NCBI RefSeq assembly: GCF_041431135.1
Contig: NZ_CP107799.1
Coordinates: forward strand, 5,580,001-5,644,000
DNA from: Streptomyces sp. NBC_00554
GTDB taxonomy: Bacteria > Actinomycetota > Actinomycetes > Streptomycetales > Streptomycetaceae
Reading direction: 5' to 3'
DNA length: 64,000 bases
Position 1 is the first letter of the stretch; each line of letters starts with the position of its first letter. The notes beneath the pieces are model-generated. The model worked only from the letters and a program-made list of their open reading frames with translations, did not search any database and was not told where the DNA came from. Made by a program: the position numbers and the translations under genes. Shown here piece by piece: positions 25,028-33,374 of this stretch.

Positions 25028-26878
25028 ATGATCAGAACTCTTCTGGTGGCGAACCGGGGCGAGATCGCCTGCCGGGTTTTCCGCACCTGCGGCGAGTTGG
25101 GAATCCGAACCGTCGCCGTGCACTCGGACGCCGACGAGAACGCCCTGCACGCGCGCGTGGCCGACGCGGCGGTACGTCTGCCGGGTTCGGCTCCTTCGGA
25201 GACGTATCTGCGCGGCGACCTGATCGTGAAGGCGGCCCTGAGCGCCGGCGCGGACGCCGTGCACCCCGGGTACGGCTTCCTCTCAGAGAACGCCGACTTC
25301 GCGCGGGCCGTCCTCGACGCGGGCCTCGTCTGGGTCGGACCGCCGCCCGAGGCGATCGAGGCGATGGCCTCCAAGACGCGCGCCAAGAAGCTGATGGGGC
25401 TCGAACCCCTGTCGACGGTGACCGCAGACGATCTCCCCGTTCTGGTGAAGGCGGCCGCGGGCGGCGGCGGGCGCGGTATGCGCGTCGTACGGGAACTCGC
25501 GGAACTCGACGCCGAGTTGACGGCCGCCCGCGCCGAGGCCCTCAGTGCCTTCGGCGACGGGGAGGTGTTCGTCGAGCCCTACGTGGAGGGCGGTCGGCAC
25601 GTCGAGGTGCAGATCCTCGCCGACGCGCACGGCACGGTGTGGGCGCTCGGCACGCGCGACTGCTCGCTGCAGCGGCGGCACCAGAAGGTGATCGAGGAGG
25701 CGCCGGCACCCGGCCTTGCACCCGCGCTGGTGGCGGAGCTCCACGAGCTGGCCGTGCGCGCCGCACGCGCCGTCGACTACGTGGGCGCGGGCACCGTGGA
25801 GTTCCTGATCGCGGACGGCAAGGCGCACTTCCTGGAGATGAACACCCGCCTCCAGGTCGAACACCCCGTCACGGAAGCGGTCTTCGACATCGACCTCGTG
25901 GCGCTCCAGCTCCAGGTCGCCGAGGGCGCCGTACTCGAAAACGACCCTCCACGCGCGCGTGGCCACGCGATCGAGGCCCGCCTGTACGCCGAGGACCCGG
26001 CCCGCGCGTGGGCCCCGCAGACCGGCACCCTGCACCGCCTCGCCGTCCCGGAGGGCGTGCGCCTGGACACCGGCTACACCGACGGCGACCCCATCGGCAT
26101 CCACTACGACCCGATGCTCGCCAAGGCCGTCGCCCACGCCCCCACGCGCGCGGAAGCCCTCCGCAAACTGTCGGGCGCCCTGGAGAGGGCCGAGATCCAC
26201 GGCCCGGTCACCAACAGGGACCTTCTCGTACGGTCCCTGCGGCACCCGGAGTTCACCGGCGCCCGCATGGACACGGGTTTCTACGAGCGGCACCTCGAGG
26301 TGCTCACCAGGGCGGCCCCGGACCCGTACGCACCGCTCGCCGCGGCCCTCTCGGACGCGCACGGCCGCTCCCGGTTCGGCGGCTGGCGCAACCTCCCCTC
26401 CCAGCCGCAGACCAAGCGCTACCTCATGGGCGGCACCGAGCACGAGGTCCACTACCGGCACACCCGTGACGGCCTCACCGCCGAAGGCGTACGCGTCGTG
26501 CACGCCGACGCACGTCTCGTCGTACTCGAAATCGACGGTGTACGCCGCAAGTTCGAGATCAGCCGCTACGGCGACCAGCTCCACGTGGGCCCCACCGCCC
26601 TCACCGCCCTGCCCCGCTTCCCCGACCCCACCACCCAGCAGGCCCCCGGCTCCCTCCTGGCCCCCATGCCGGGAACCGTCGTCCGGGTCGCCGAGGGACT
26701 GACCACCGGAGCCGCCGTGACGGCCGGACAGCCCCTCGTCTGGCTGGAGGCGATGAAGATGGAACACAAGATCTCAGCGCCGACGGAGGGCATCCTGAGC
26801 GCCCTCCACGCGGCCCCCGGCCAACAGGTGGAGGTCGGAACCCTTCTGGCGGTCGTTCAGCCGAACGAGCCCCTTTAG
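25028..26878 (+). CDS. Acyl-CoA carboxylase biotin carboxylase / BCCP (alpha) subunit
   Basis: This 616-residue protein combines an N-terminal biotin carboxylase (LLVANRGEIACRVFRTC; ATP-grasp loop KAAAGGGGRGMRVV; FLEMNTRLQVEHPVTE) with a C-terminal biotinyl domain whose modified lysine lies in LEAMKMEHK. The central ATP-grasp linker is somewhat short for the family. It pairs with the carboxyltransferase encoded just upstream. The 113-bp gap before it is the longest among the early operon genes and holds no recognisable gene. Confidence 0.93.
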   Translation: MIRTLLVANRGEIACRVFRTCGELGIRTVAVHSDADENALHARVADAAVRLPGSAPSETYLRGDLIVKAALSAGADAVHPGYGFLSENADFARAVLDAGLVWVGPPPEAIEAMASKTRAKKLMGLEPLSTVTADDLPVLVKAAAGGGGRGMRVVRELAELDAELTAARAEALSAFGDGEVFVEPYVEGGRHVEVQILADAHGTVWALGTRDCSLQRRHQKVIEEAPAPGLAPALVAELHELAVRAARAVDYVGAGTVEFLIADGKAHFLEMNTRLQVEHPVTEAVFDIDLVALQLQVAEGAVLENDPPRARGHAIEARLYAEDPARAWAPQTGTLHRLAVPEGVRLDTGYTDGDPIGIHYDPMLAKAVAHAPTRAEALRKLSGALERAEIHGPVTNRDLLVRSLRHPEFTGARMDTGFYERHLEVLTRAAPDPYAPLAAALSDAHGRSRFGGWRNLPSQPQTKRYLMGGTEHEVHYRHTRDGLTAEGVRVVHADARLVVLEIDGVRRKFEISRYGDQLHVGPTALTALPRFPDPTTQQAPGSLLAPMPGTVVRVAEGLTTGAAVTAGQPLVWLEAMKMEHKISAPTEGILSALHAAPGQQVEVGTLLAVVQPNEPL

Positions 26879-26944
26879 GGGCGCGGGGCTGCTCACATAT
26901 GCGGCTTCGCCGCGTGGGCGCGACCAGCCACAACGAATCCGCAC
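26874..26944. repeat. Family B intergenic repeat
   Basis: This copy starts at the stop codon of the biotin carboxylase gene (TTTAGGGGCGCGGGGC) and runs through GCGGCTTCGCCGCGTGGGCG to CGACCAGCCAC and CCGCAC. Near-identical copies lie at 42270-42340 and 46840-46930. It fits between two operon genes and may fine-tune mRNA processing. Confidence 0.8.
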
Positions 26945-26959
26945 CCTTCAGGAGACCCC

Positions 26960-28120
26960 ATGACCCCCGTCACCGAATCCGACGAGCACAAGGCCCTCCG
27001 ATCGGCCGTAGCCGCCCTGGGCACCCGCTACGGCCGCGACTACATCAACAAGGTCATCGCCGACGGCGCCCACCCGAACGAACTCTGGTCGGAGGCGGCC
27101 AAGCTCGGCTACCTCGGCGTCAACCTGCCGGAGGCATACGGCGGAGGCGGCGGCGGCATCTCGGAACTCTCCATCGTCCTGGAGGAGTTGGGGACCGCAG
27201 GCTGCCCCCTGCTGATGATGCTCGTGTCGCCCGCGATCTGCGGCACAGTGATCGCCCGCTTCGGAACGGACTCGCAGAAACAGGAGTGGCTCCCCGCCCT
27301 GGCGGACGGCTCCCGCATCATGGCCTTCGGCATCACCGAACCCGACGCCGGCTCCAACTCGCACCGCATCACCACCACGGCCCGCCGCGACGGCGAGGAG
27401 TGGGTGCTGAGCGGCCGCAAGGTGTTCATCTCCGGAGTCGACATCGCCGACGCGACGCTCATCGTCGGACGTGCGGAGGACGCGAGGACCGGCCGCCTCA
27501 AGCCCTGCCTGTTCATCGTCCCGCGCGACGCCGAGGGCTTCGGGCGGCGGCGGATCGACATGGAACTCCACGGCGCGGAGAAGCAGTTCGAGCTGACCCT
27601 CGACGACGTGCGGCTGCCCGCCGACGCGCTCGTCGGCGACGAGGACGCGGGCCTCCTCCAGCTCTTCGCCGGGCTCAACCCCGAGCGCGTCATGACGGCC
27701 GCGTTCGCGATCGGCATGGGCCGGTACGCCCTCTCCGTAGCGATCGGTTACGCCAAGGAGCGCACCGTCTGGAAGGACCCCATCGGCGCCCACCAGGCCA
27801 TCGCGCACCCCCTCGCGCAAGCCCACATCGAGCTCGAACTCGCCCGCCTGATGATGCAGAAGGCGGCCCACCTGTACGACGCGGGGGACGACGCCGGGGC
27901 GGGCGAGGCCGCCAACATGGCCAAGTACGCGGCAGGCGAGGCCTGTGTGAAGGCCGTCGACCAGGCCGTGCAGACCCTCGGCGGCAACGGCCTGACGCGC
28001 GAGTTCGGCCTCGCCTCGCTGATCACGGCGTCGCGCGTGGCCCGGATCGCACCGGTCAGCAGGGAAATGATTCTCAACTACATCTCCCACCAGACCCTGG
28101 GCCTGCCCAAGTCGTACTGA
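26960..28120 (+). CDS. Acyl-CoA dehydrogenase
   Basis: This 386-residue flavoenzyme has FAD/substrate motifs (AFGITEPDAGSNSH; KVFISGVDIAD; QTLGGNGLTREF). The usual C-terminal catalytic glutamate position reads APVS (Pro365). Glu242 in LNPERVMTA matches the isovaleryl-CoA dehydrogenase base in helix G, so catalysis probably uses that residue. This fits a role on branched acyl-CoA ahead of the carboxylase. A clear ribosome site (CAGGAGACCCC) precedes the ATG. Confidence 0.91.
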   Translation: MTPVTESDEHKALRSAVAALGTRYGRDYINKVIADGAHPNELWSEAAKLGYLGVNLPEAYGGGGGGISELSIVLEELGTAGCPLLMMLVSPAICGTVIARFGTDSQKQEWLPALADGSRIMAFGITEPDAGSNSHRITTTARRDGEEWVLSGRKVFISGVDIADATLIVGRAEDARTGRLKPCLFIVPRDAEGFGRRRIDMELHGAEKQFELTLDDVRLPADALVGDEDAGLLQLFAGLNPERVMTAAFAIGMGRYALSVAIGYAKERTVWKDPIGAHQAIAHPLAQAHIELELARLMMQKAAHLYDAGDDAGAGEAANMAKYAAGEACVKAVDQAVQTLGGNGLTREFGLASLITASRVARIAPVSREMILNYISHQTLGLPKSY

Positions 28121-28213
28121 GCCGTGCTAGGCAGTGCGCCAGACAGTGCGCCAGGTGGCGCGTCAGACAGTGCCCAGCCGCCCCAGCCGCCCCAGCCGTG
28201 CCAGGAGGAACCC

Positions 28214-29779
28214 ATGTTCCGCAGCGAGTACGCAGATGTCCCGGCCGTCGAGGTACCCATCCACGACGCGGTCCTCGGCCGCGCCGCCGAGTGGGGCGAC
28301 ACGCCCGCGCTCATCGACGGCGTCGACGGAACCACCCTCACCTACGGCCAACTCGACCTGTTCCACCGCCGGCTGGCCGCCGCGTTCGCCGAAGCGGGCG
28401 TCGGCAAGGGCGACGTACTGGCCCTGCACAGCCCGAACACCATCGCCTTCCCGACGGCGTTCTACGCGGCCACACGCGCGGGGGCATCGGTCACCACCGT
28501 GCACCCGCTCGCCACAGCCGAGGAGTTCGCCAAGCAGCTCCGCGACAGCGCCGCCACCTGGATCGTGACCGTCTCGCCCCTCCTGGACGCGGCACGCCAG
28601 GCCGCCGAACTCGCGGGCGGCGTACGGGAGATCTTCGTCTGCGACAAGGCACCGGGGCACCGGTCGCTGATGGACCTGCTCGCCACCACCGCGCCCGAAC
28701 CGCAGGTCGACATCGACCCCGCGCAGGACGTCGCGGCCCTCCCGTACTCCTCCGGCACCACCGGCGTCCCCAAGGGCGTGATGCTGACCCACCGGTCCAT
28801 CGCCACCAACCTCGCGCAGCTCTCGCCGCTCATGCCGACGGGCCCCGGCGACCGCATCCTCGCCGTGCTGCCCTTCTTCCACATATACGGGCTGACCGCC
28901 CTCATGAACGCGCCCCTCAGGCAGGGCGCCACCGTCGTCGTACTGCCCCGCTTCGACCTCGAGACCTTCCTCGCGGCCATCGAGAAACACCGCATCAACG
29001 CCCTCTACGTGGCCCCGCCGATCGTCCTCGCCCTCGCGAAGCACCCGGCCGTCGCGCAGTACGACCTGTCCTCCCTGGAATACATCATCTGCTCGGCGGC
29101 CCCCCTGGACGCCGCTCTGGCGGCCGCCTGTTCACGGCGGCTCGGCCTGCCGCCCATCGGCCAGGCGTACGGCATGACGGAACTGTCGCCCGGCACGCAC
29201 GTCGTCCCCCTCGGCACCGAGAACCCGCCCCCCGGAACCGTCGGCAAGCTCATCGCCGGCACGGAGATGCGCATCGTGTCCCTGGACGACCCCTCCAAGG
29301 ACCTGGAAGTCGGTGAAGCGGGCGAGATCGCCATCCGCGGTCCCCAGGTCATGAAGGGCTACCTGGGACAGCCCGACGCCACCGCCGCGATGATCGACCC
29401 GGACGGCTGGCTGCACACCGGAGACGTCGGATACGTGGACGCCGACGGCTGGCTCTTCGTCGTCGACCGCGTCAAGGAACTCATCAAGTACAAGGGCTTC
29501 CAGGTCGCCCCCGCCGAACTCGAGGCCCTGCTGCTCACCCACCCCGGCATCGCCGACGCCGCCGTCATCGGCGTCTACAACGAGGACAAGAACGAGGTCC
29601 CGCACGCGTACGTGGTGCGCCAGCCGTCCGCGACCGACCTCTCCGAAGGAGAAGTCATGATGTACGTCGCCGAACGCGTCGCCCCGTACAAGCGGGTCCG
29701 CCACGTCACCTTCATCGACGATGTGCCGCGGGCGGTCTCCGGGAAGATCCTGCGCCGCCGGCTCCGGGAGCTCGCGTGA
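28214..29779 (+). CDS. 4-coumarate/cinnamate:CoA ligase-like AMP-forming enzyme
   Basis: This 521-residue ANL-family ligase has P-loop YSSGTTGVPKGVMLTH, AYGMTELSPGTHV, GWLHTGDVG, KELIKYKGFQVAP and catalytic lysine in SGKILRR. The start MFRSEYADVPAVE and overall sequence match ScCCL, the cinnamate/4-coumarate:CoA ligase described in S. coelicolor. ATG 28214 follows AGGAGG by five bases, deciding the start over an upstream low-complexity extension (28124). In this operon its substrate may instead be an aliphatic or terpenoid acid. Confidence 0.92.
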   Translation: MFRSEYADVPAVEVPIHDAVLGRAAEWGDTPALIDGVDGTTLTYGQLDLFHRRLAAAFAEAGVGKGDVLALHSPNTIAFPTAFYAATRAGASVTTVHPLATAEEFAKQLRDSAATWIVTVSPLLDAARQAAELAGGVREIFVCDKAPGHRSLMDLLATTAPEPQVDIDPAQDVAALPYSSGTTGVPKGVMLTHRSIATNLAQLSPLMPTGPGDRILAVLPFFHIYGLTALMNAPLRQGATVVVLPRFDLETFLAAIEKHRINALYVAPPIVLALAKHPAVAQYDLSSLEYIICSAAPLDAALAAACSRRLGLPPIGQAYGMTELSPGTHVVPLGTENPPPGTVGKLIAGTEMRIVSLDDPSKDLEVGEAGEIAIRGPQVMKGYLGQPDATAAMIDPDGWLHTGDVGYVDADGWLFVVDRVKELIKYKGFQVAPAELEALLLTHPGIADAAVIGVYNEDKNEVPHAYVVRQPSATDLSEGEVMMYVAERVAPYKRVRHVTFIDDVPRAVSGKILRRRLRELA

Positions 29780-30546
29780 CTCTTGTGCACACGGCGCACG
29801 ACCGCGCCGTCACCACCCTCACCCTCGACTCGCCCGGCAACCGCAACGCCCTGTCGGCGGCACTGGTGGGCGACCTGACGGACGCCCTCACCCGCTGCGG
29901 CAAGGACGGTGACGTACGCGCGGTCGTCCTCACCCACACCGGGAACACGTTCAGCGCGGGCGCCGATCTCCGCGACCCTCCCCCACTCTCGGCTTCGCTC
30001 GAGCGGGGGGACCCCCATCACCCGGACGCCCTCGTCGGGCTGCTCCGGCAGATCGTCGAACTGCCCAAGCCGGTGGTGGCCCGGGTGACCGGACACGTCC
30101 GGGCGGGCGGCCTCGGCCTGCTCGGCGCCTGCGACATCGCGGCCGCTTCCCTGGAATCCACCTTCGCCTTCACGGAGGTACGCATCGGAGTCGCCCCCGC
30201 CGTCATCTCGCTGCCCCTGCTGCCCCGTACCGACCCCCGCGCACTCGCCCGCTACTACCTCACCGGCGAACGCTTCGACGCCACCGAGGCGGTACGCACC
30301 GGGCTCCTGACGGCGGCGGGCGACGACGTCGACGTAACCCTGGAGCCCGTCCTCGACGGCCTGCGCAGGTCGTCCCCGCAAGGCCTCGCCGAGACGAAGT
30401 CGCTGCTCACGGCTAAGGTGCTGGAGGCCTTCGACCGGGACGCGGCCGAGCTGACCGCGCTCTCGGCCCGGCTGTTCTCCTCCGCGCAGGCCCGCGAGGG
30501 GATGACGGCCTTCCTCGAAAGACGGGATCCCGTATGGGTGGTGTGA
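29776..30546 (+). CDS. Enoyl-CoA hydratase/isomerase-family protein with palindromic insert
   Basis: This 256-residue crotonase has the first oxyanion motif FSAGADL and keeps the glutamate of FTEVRIGVAP (Glu134, equivalent to rat Glu164). Gly114 replaces the other hydratase glutamate (Glu144 in the rat enzyme). Residues 67-83 are encoded by a repeat-like palindrome inserted directly after the GADL loop. The start overlaps the ligase stop as GTGA. Hydratase, isomerase or lyase chemistry is undecided. Confidence 0.88.
   Translation: MTLVHTAHDRAVTTLTLDSPGNRNALSAALVGDLTDALTRCGKDGDVRAVVLTHTGNTFSAGADLRDPPPLSASLERGDPHHPDALVGLLRQIVELPKPVVARVTGHVRAGGLGLLGACDIAAASLESTFAFTEVRIGVAPAVISLPLLPRTDPRALARYYLTGERFDATEAVRTGLLTAAGDDVDVTLEPVLDGLRRSSPQGLAETKSLLTAKVLEAFDRDAAELTALSARLFSSAQAREGMTAFLERRDPVWVV
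29975..30019. repeat. REP-like palindrome inside crotonase ORF
   Basis: The 45-bp segment (CCCTCCCCCACTCTCGGCTT, then CGCTCGAGCGGGGGGACCCC) resembles a dispersed hairpin repeat I recall from Streptomyces genomes. It lies in frame and translates as part of DPPPLSASLERGDPHHPD. Confidence 0.7.
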
Positions 30547-31190
30547 CCACGACGGACAGTGCGCCTGAGCGGGCGGGGGAAGCCGCCGCGCGTCCGCCGC
30601 ACGTCCCCAAACAGGACCGCAGCCGGGCCACCCGGCAGCGGCTCCTGGCGGCCGCCGTGGCCTGCCTCGCCGAACACGGCTGGGCGGGCTCCACGGTCTC
30701 CGTCGTCGCCGAGCGCGCCGGCGTCTCCCGGGGCGCCGCCCAGCACCACTTCCCGACCCGCGAGGACCTCTTCACAGCCGCCGTCGAATACGTCGCCGAG
30801 GAACGCTCCACAGCCCTGCGCGCCCTCTTCCCCCAGGGCGCCGCCGACCGCCGCGAGGTGGTGGCCGCCCTGGTCGACCTCTACACAGGACCCCTCTTCC
30901 GCGCCGCCCTCCACCTCTGGGTCGCCGCCTCCAACGAGGAACAACTCCGGCCCAGGGTCACGGAACTGGAAGCCCGCGTCGGCCGCGAGACCCACCGGAT
31001 AGCGGTGGAACTGCTGGCCGCCGACGAGTCCCGCCCCGGGGTACGGGAGACCGTCCAGGGGCTCCTCGACATGGCCCGGGGCCTCGGTCTCGCCAACCTG
31101 CTCACGGACGACGGGGGACGGCGGGAGCGGGTGGTGACCCAGTGGGCCGTACTGCTGGACGAGGCGCTGGGGACCGGGTTCAGGGACTGA
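30543..31190 (+). CDS. TetR-family regulator of the acyl-CoA operon
   Basis: This 215-residue TetR protein has an HTH at about residues 27-73 (QRLLAAAVACLAEHGWAGST, VAERAGVSRGAAQHHFPTRE). GTG 30543 overlaps the crotonase stop as GTGA, like the other junctions of this operon, so it is preferred to the ATG at 30534. As the operon's last gene it probably represses the promoter near 20750 and is induced by a pathway acyl-CoA. Confidence 0.88.
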   Translation: MTTTDSAPERAGEAAARPPHVPKQDRSRATRQRLLAAAVACLAEHGWAGSTVSVVAERAGVSRGAAQHHFPTREDLFTAAVEYVAEERSTALRALFPQGAADRREVVAALVDLYTGPLFRAALHLWVAASNEEQLRPRVTELEARVGRETHRIAVELLAADESRPGVRETVQGLLDMARGLGLANLLTDDGGRRERVVTQWAVLLDEALGTGFRD

Positions 31191-31205
31191 GCGGGACCCG
31201 GGGCT

Positions 31206-31231
31206 GAGCGGCTTCAGGGACTGAGCCGCTC
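31206..31231. terminator. Hairpin between convergent TetR and pdxH genes
   Basis: GAGCGGCT (31206-31213) and AGCCGCTC (31224-31231) form an 8-bp stem around a 10-nt loop. The right arm lies in the last codons of pdxH. It probably ends transcription from both sides. Confidence 0.55.
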
Positions 31232-31900
31232 CACCGTCCAGCTGCCGTCCGCCCCCGCCACGTACCGCAGCCGGTCGTGCAGCCGGTTCTCGCGGCCCTG
31301 CCAGAACTCCACCGTCTGCGGGGCGACACGGAAACCGCCCCAGTCAGGGGGGACCGGAACCTGCTCACCCTCCGGGTAGCGGGCGCTCAACTCGGCGTAC
31401 GAGGCGTCCAGTTCGGCGCGGGAGCGGATCACCGTGGACTGGGCGCTGGCCCAGGCGCCGAGCTGGGAGCCGTGCGGCCGGGTGCGGAAGTACGCGGCGG
31501 TCTCGTCGCGCCCGGTGCGCCGTGCCGTGCCCGTGACGATGACCTGGCGGGCCATGGGGTGCCACGGGAAGAGCAGCGAGACGTACGGGTTGGCGGCCAG
31601 GTCGCGGGCCTTGCGGGAGCCGTAGTTGGTGTAGAAGACGAAGCCCTGCTCGTCGTACTGCTTCAGCAGCACCGTGCGCGAGCTGGGCCGGCCCTCGGAG
31701 TCCGCCGTGGCGACGACCATGGCGTTGGGCTCGTACACCACGCCCTGTGCCGCGGCCTGCGCGGCCTGACCGAACCAGCGCGCGAACTGTTCCATGGGGT
31801 GGGCGGCCAGCTCGGTCTCGGCGAGTCCCTCGGCCCGGTAGTGCTCGCGCATCGCGGCGGGGTCGAGGGTGGGGTCGAGGGCGGGATCACGATCATTCAC
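31214..31900 (-). CDS. pdxH: Pyridoxamine 5'-phosphate oxidase
   Basis: This 228-residue FMN-dependent oxidase makes pyridoxal phosphate from PNP or PMP. It has the family pattern AMVVATADSEGRPSSRTVLLKQ, FVFYTNYGSRKARDLAANP and the C-terminal VPPDWGGFRV plus RLHDRLRY. It is a single gene, convergent with the TetR gene and divergent from citrate synthase. Normal length and intact motifs make the call firm. Confidence 0.95.
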   Translation of the reverse strand: MNDRDPALDPTLDPAAMREHYRAEGLAETELAAHPMEQFARWFGQAAQAAAQGVVYEPNAMVVATADSEGRPSSRTVLLKQYDEQGFVFYTNYGSRKARDLAANPYVSLLFPWHPMARQVIVTGTARRTGRDETAAYFRTRPHGSQLGAWASAQSTVIRSRAELDASYAELSARYPEGEQVPVPPDWGGFRVAPQTVEFWQGRENRLHDRLRYVAGADGSWTVERLSP

Positions 31901-31957
31901 ATCGTCATCCTGCCGTACGGGCGCCCCGCGCCGTGGGGGTGTGCTTCATCACTGAAG

Positions 31958-32011
31958 GGCACTTTCGTGGCACTGAGTGCCGCGCACTCTCCCCAAAGGT
32001 GGCACTCAGGG
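31958..32011. promoter_or_regulatory. GGCACT/AGTGCC operator cluster upstream of citrate synthase
   Basis: A perfect palindrome GGCACTGAGTGCC lies at 31969-31981. Additional half-sites (GGCACT at 31958-31963 and GGCACTCAGGG at 32001-32011) flank it. The cluster sits in the 298-bp gap between pdxH and citrate synthase. The pattern resembles TetR-type operators; the binder is unknown. Confidence 0.5.
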
Positions 32012-32198
32012 ATATCGTGCTGGTGCCGAAACGGTTGCGCGACCGACCGGACGGGGCATCACCGGGGTGACGTACCGGACCGCGAGTCCACGAGGAGACC
32101 GCGGAACCGGACGTGCACCCCCGCCACGCGCATATGGTCACGAGAACCACCGAACCCCCCACAAATCATCTGTCGCACGCATCATGAGGAGCCGCCTG

Positions 32199-33299
32199 AT
32201 GTCCGACTTCGTACCCGGACTCGAAGGAGTCGTCGCTTTCGAGACGGAGATCGCCGAACCGGACAAGGAGGGCGGCGCCCTCCGGTACCGGGGCGTCGAC
32301 ATCGAGGACCTGGTCGGCCACGTCTCCTTCGGAAACGTCTGGGGACTGCTCGTCGACGGGGCCTTCAACCCAGGCCTGCCGCCCGCCGAGCCCTTCCCGA
32401 TCCCCGTCCACTCCGGCGACATCCGCGTCGACGTCCAGTCCGCGCTGGCGATGCTGGCCCCCGTGTGGGGCCTCAAGCCCCTCCTCGACATCGACGAGCA
32501 GCAGGCCCGCGAGGACCTCGCCCGCGCCGCCGTCATGGCCCTGTCGTACGTCGCCCAGTCCGCCCGCGGCCAGGGCAACGCCATGGTCCCGCAGCGCGAG
32601 ATCGACAAGGCGCAGTCCGTCGTCGAGCGCTTCATGATCCGCTGGCGCGGCGAGCCCGACCCCAAGCACGTCGCCGCGGTCGACGCCTACTGGACGTCCG
32701 CCGCCGAACACGGCATGAACGCCTCCACCTTCACCGCCCGCGTCATCGCCTCCACCGGCGCCGACGTGGCGGCGGCCCTCTCCGGAGCCGTGGGCGCCAT
32801 GTCGGGACCGCTGCACGGCGGCGCCCCCTCCCGCGTCCTCGGCATGATCGAGGAGATCGAACGCACCGGCGACGCCGACGCATACGTCAAGCAGGCCCTC
32901 GACAAGGGCGAACGCCTCATGGGCTTCGGCCACCGCGTCTACCGCGCCGAGGACCCACGCGCGCGCGTGCTCCGCCGCACCGCCCGCGAACTCGGCGCCC
33001 CCCGCTTCGAGATCGCCGAAGCCCTGGAGAAGGCCGCCCTCGCCGAACTCCACGCCCGCCGCCCGGACCGCATCCTCGCGACGAACGTCGAGTTCTGGGC
33101 CGCCATCGTCCTCGACTTCGCCGAGGTCCCGGCACACATGTTCACCTCGATGTTCACCTGCGCCCGCACCGCCGGCTGGTCCGCACACATCCTGGAACAG
33201 AAGCGCACCGGAAGGCTCGTCAGGCCGTCCGCGCGCTACATCGGCCCCAGCACCCGCGGCCCGCAGGAAATCGTGGGCTACGAGGGCATCGCGCACTGA
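32199..33299 (+). CDS. Citrate synthase (second-type, CitA-like)
   Basis: This 366-residue citrate synthase family protein has the catalytic histidine segments GPLHGGAPSRV and MGFGHRVYRAEDPRA and the aspartate in the following part of the fold. The length fits the short bacterial citrate/2-methylcitrate synthase type. ATG 32199 follows GAGGAG by eight bases. It condenses acetyl-CoA with oxaloacetate; a methylcitrate side activity is possible. The product is probably secondary to a main citrate synthase elsewhere. Confidence 0.9.
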   Translation: MSDFVPGLEGVVAFETEIAEPDKEGGALRYRGVDIEDLVGHVSFGNVWGLLVDGAFNPGLPPAEPFPIPVHSGDIRVDVQSALAMLAPVWGLKPLLDIDEQQAREDLARAAVMALSYVAQSARGQGNAMVPQREIDKAQSVVERFMIRWRGEPDPKHVAAVDAYWTSAAEHGMNASTFTARVIASTGADVAAALSGAVGAMSGPLHGGAPSRVLGMIEEIERTGDADAYVKQALDKGERLMGFGHRVYRAEDPRARVLRRTARELGAPRFEIAEALEKAALAELHARRPDRILATNVEFWAAIVLDFAEVPAHMFTSMFTCARTAGWSAHILEQKRTGRLVRPSARYIGPSTRGPQEIVGYEGIAH

Positions 33300-33320
33300 T
33301 CGCGCACTGATCGCGCACTG
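33288..33320. repeat. Three 11-bp repeats across citrate synthase stop codon
   Basis: Three perfect copies of ATCGCGCACTG (33288-33298, 33299-33309, 33310-33320) cover the last codons, the stop and the trailer. Because 11 is not a multiple of three, each unit places TGA in a new frame. Confidence 0.85.
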
Positions 33321-33344
33321 AACCGACCCCGGCACGCGCTCGCC

Positions 33345-33374
33345 GGAGCTGCTCACGCGGGTGTGAGCAGCTCC
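33345..33374. terminator. Bidirectional hairpin terminator
   Basis: Perfect 12-bp arms (GGAGCTGCTCAC at 33345-33356 and complement at 33363-33374) enclose a 6-nt loop. They lie between citrate synthase and the convergent dioxygenase, including the latter's stop codon. Confidence 0.8.
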
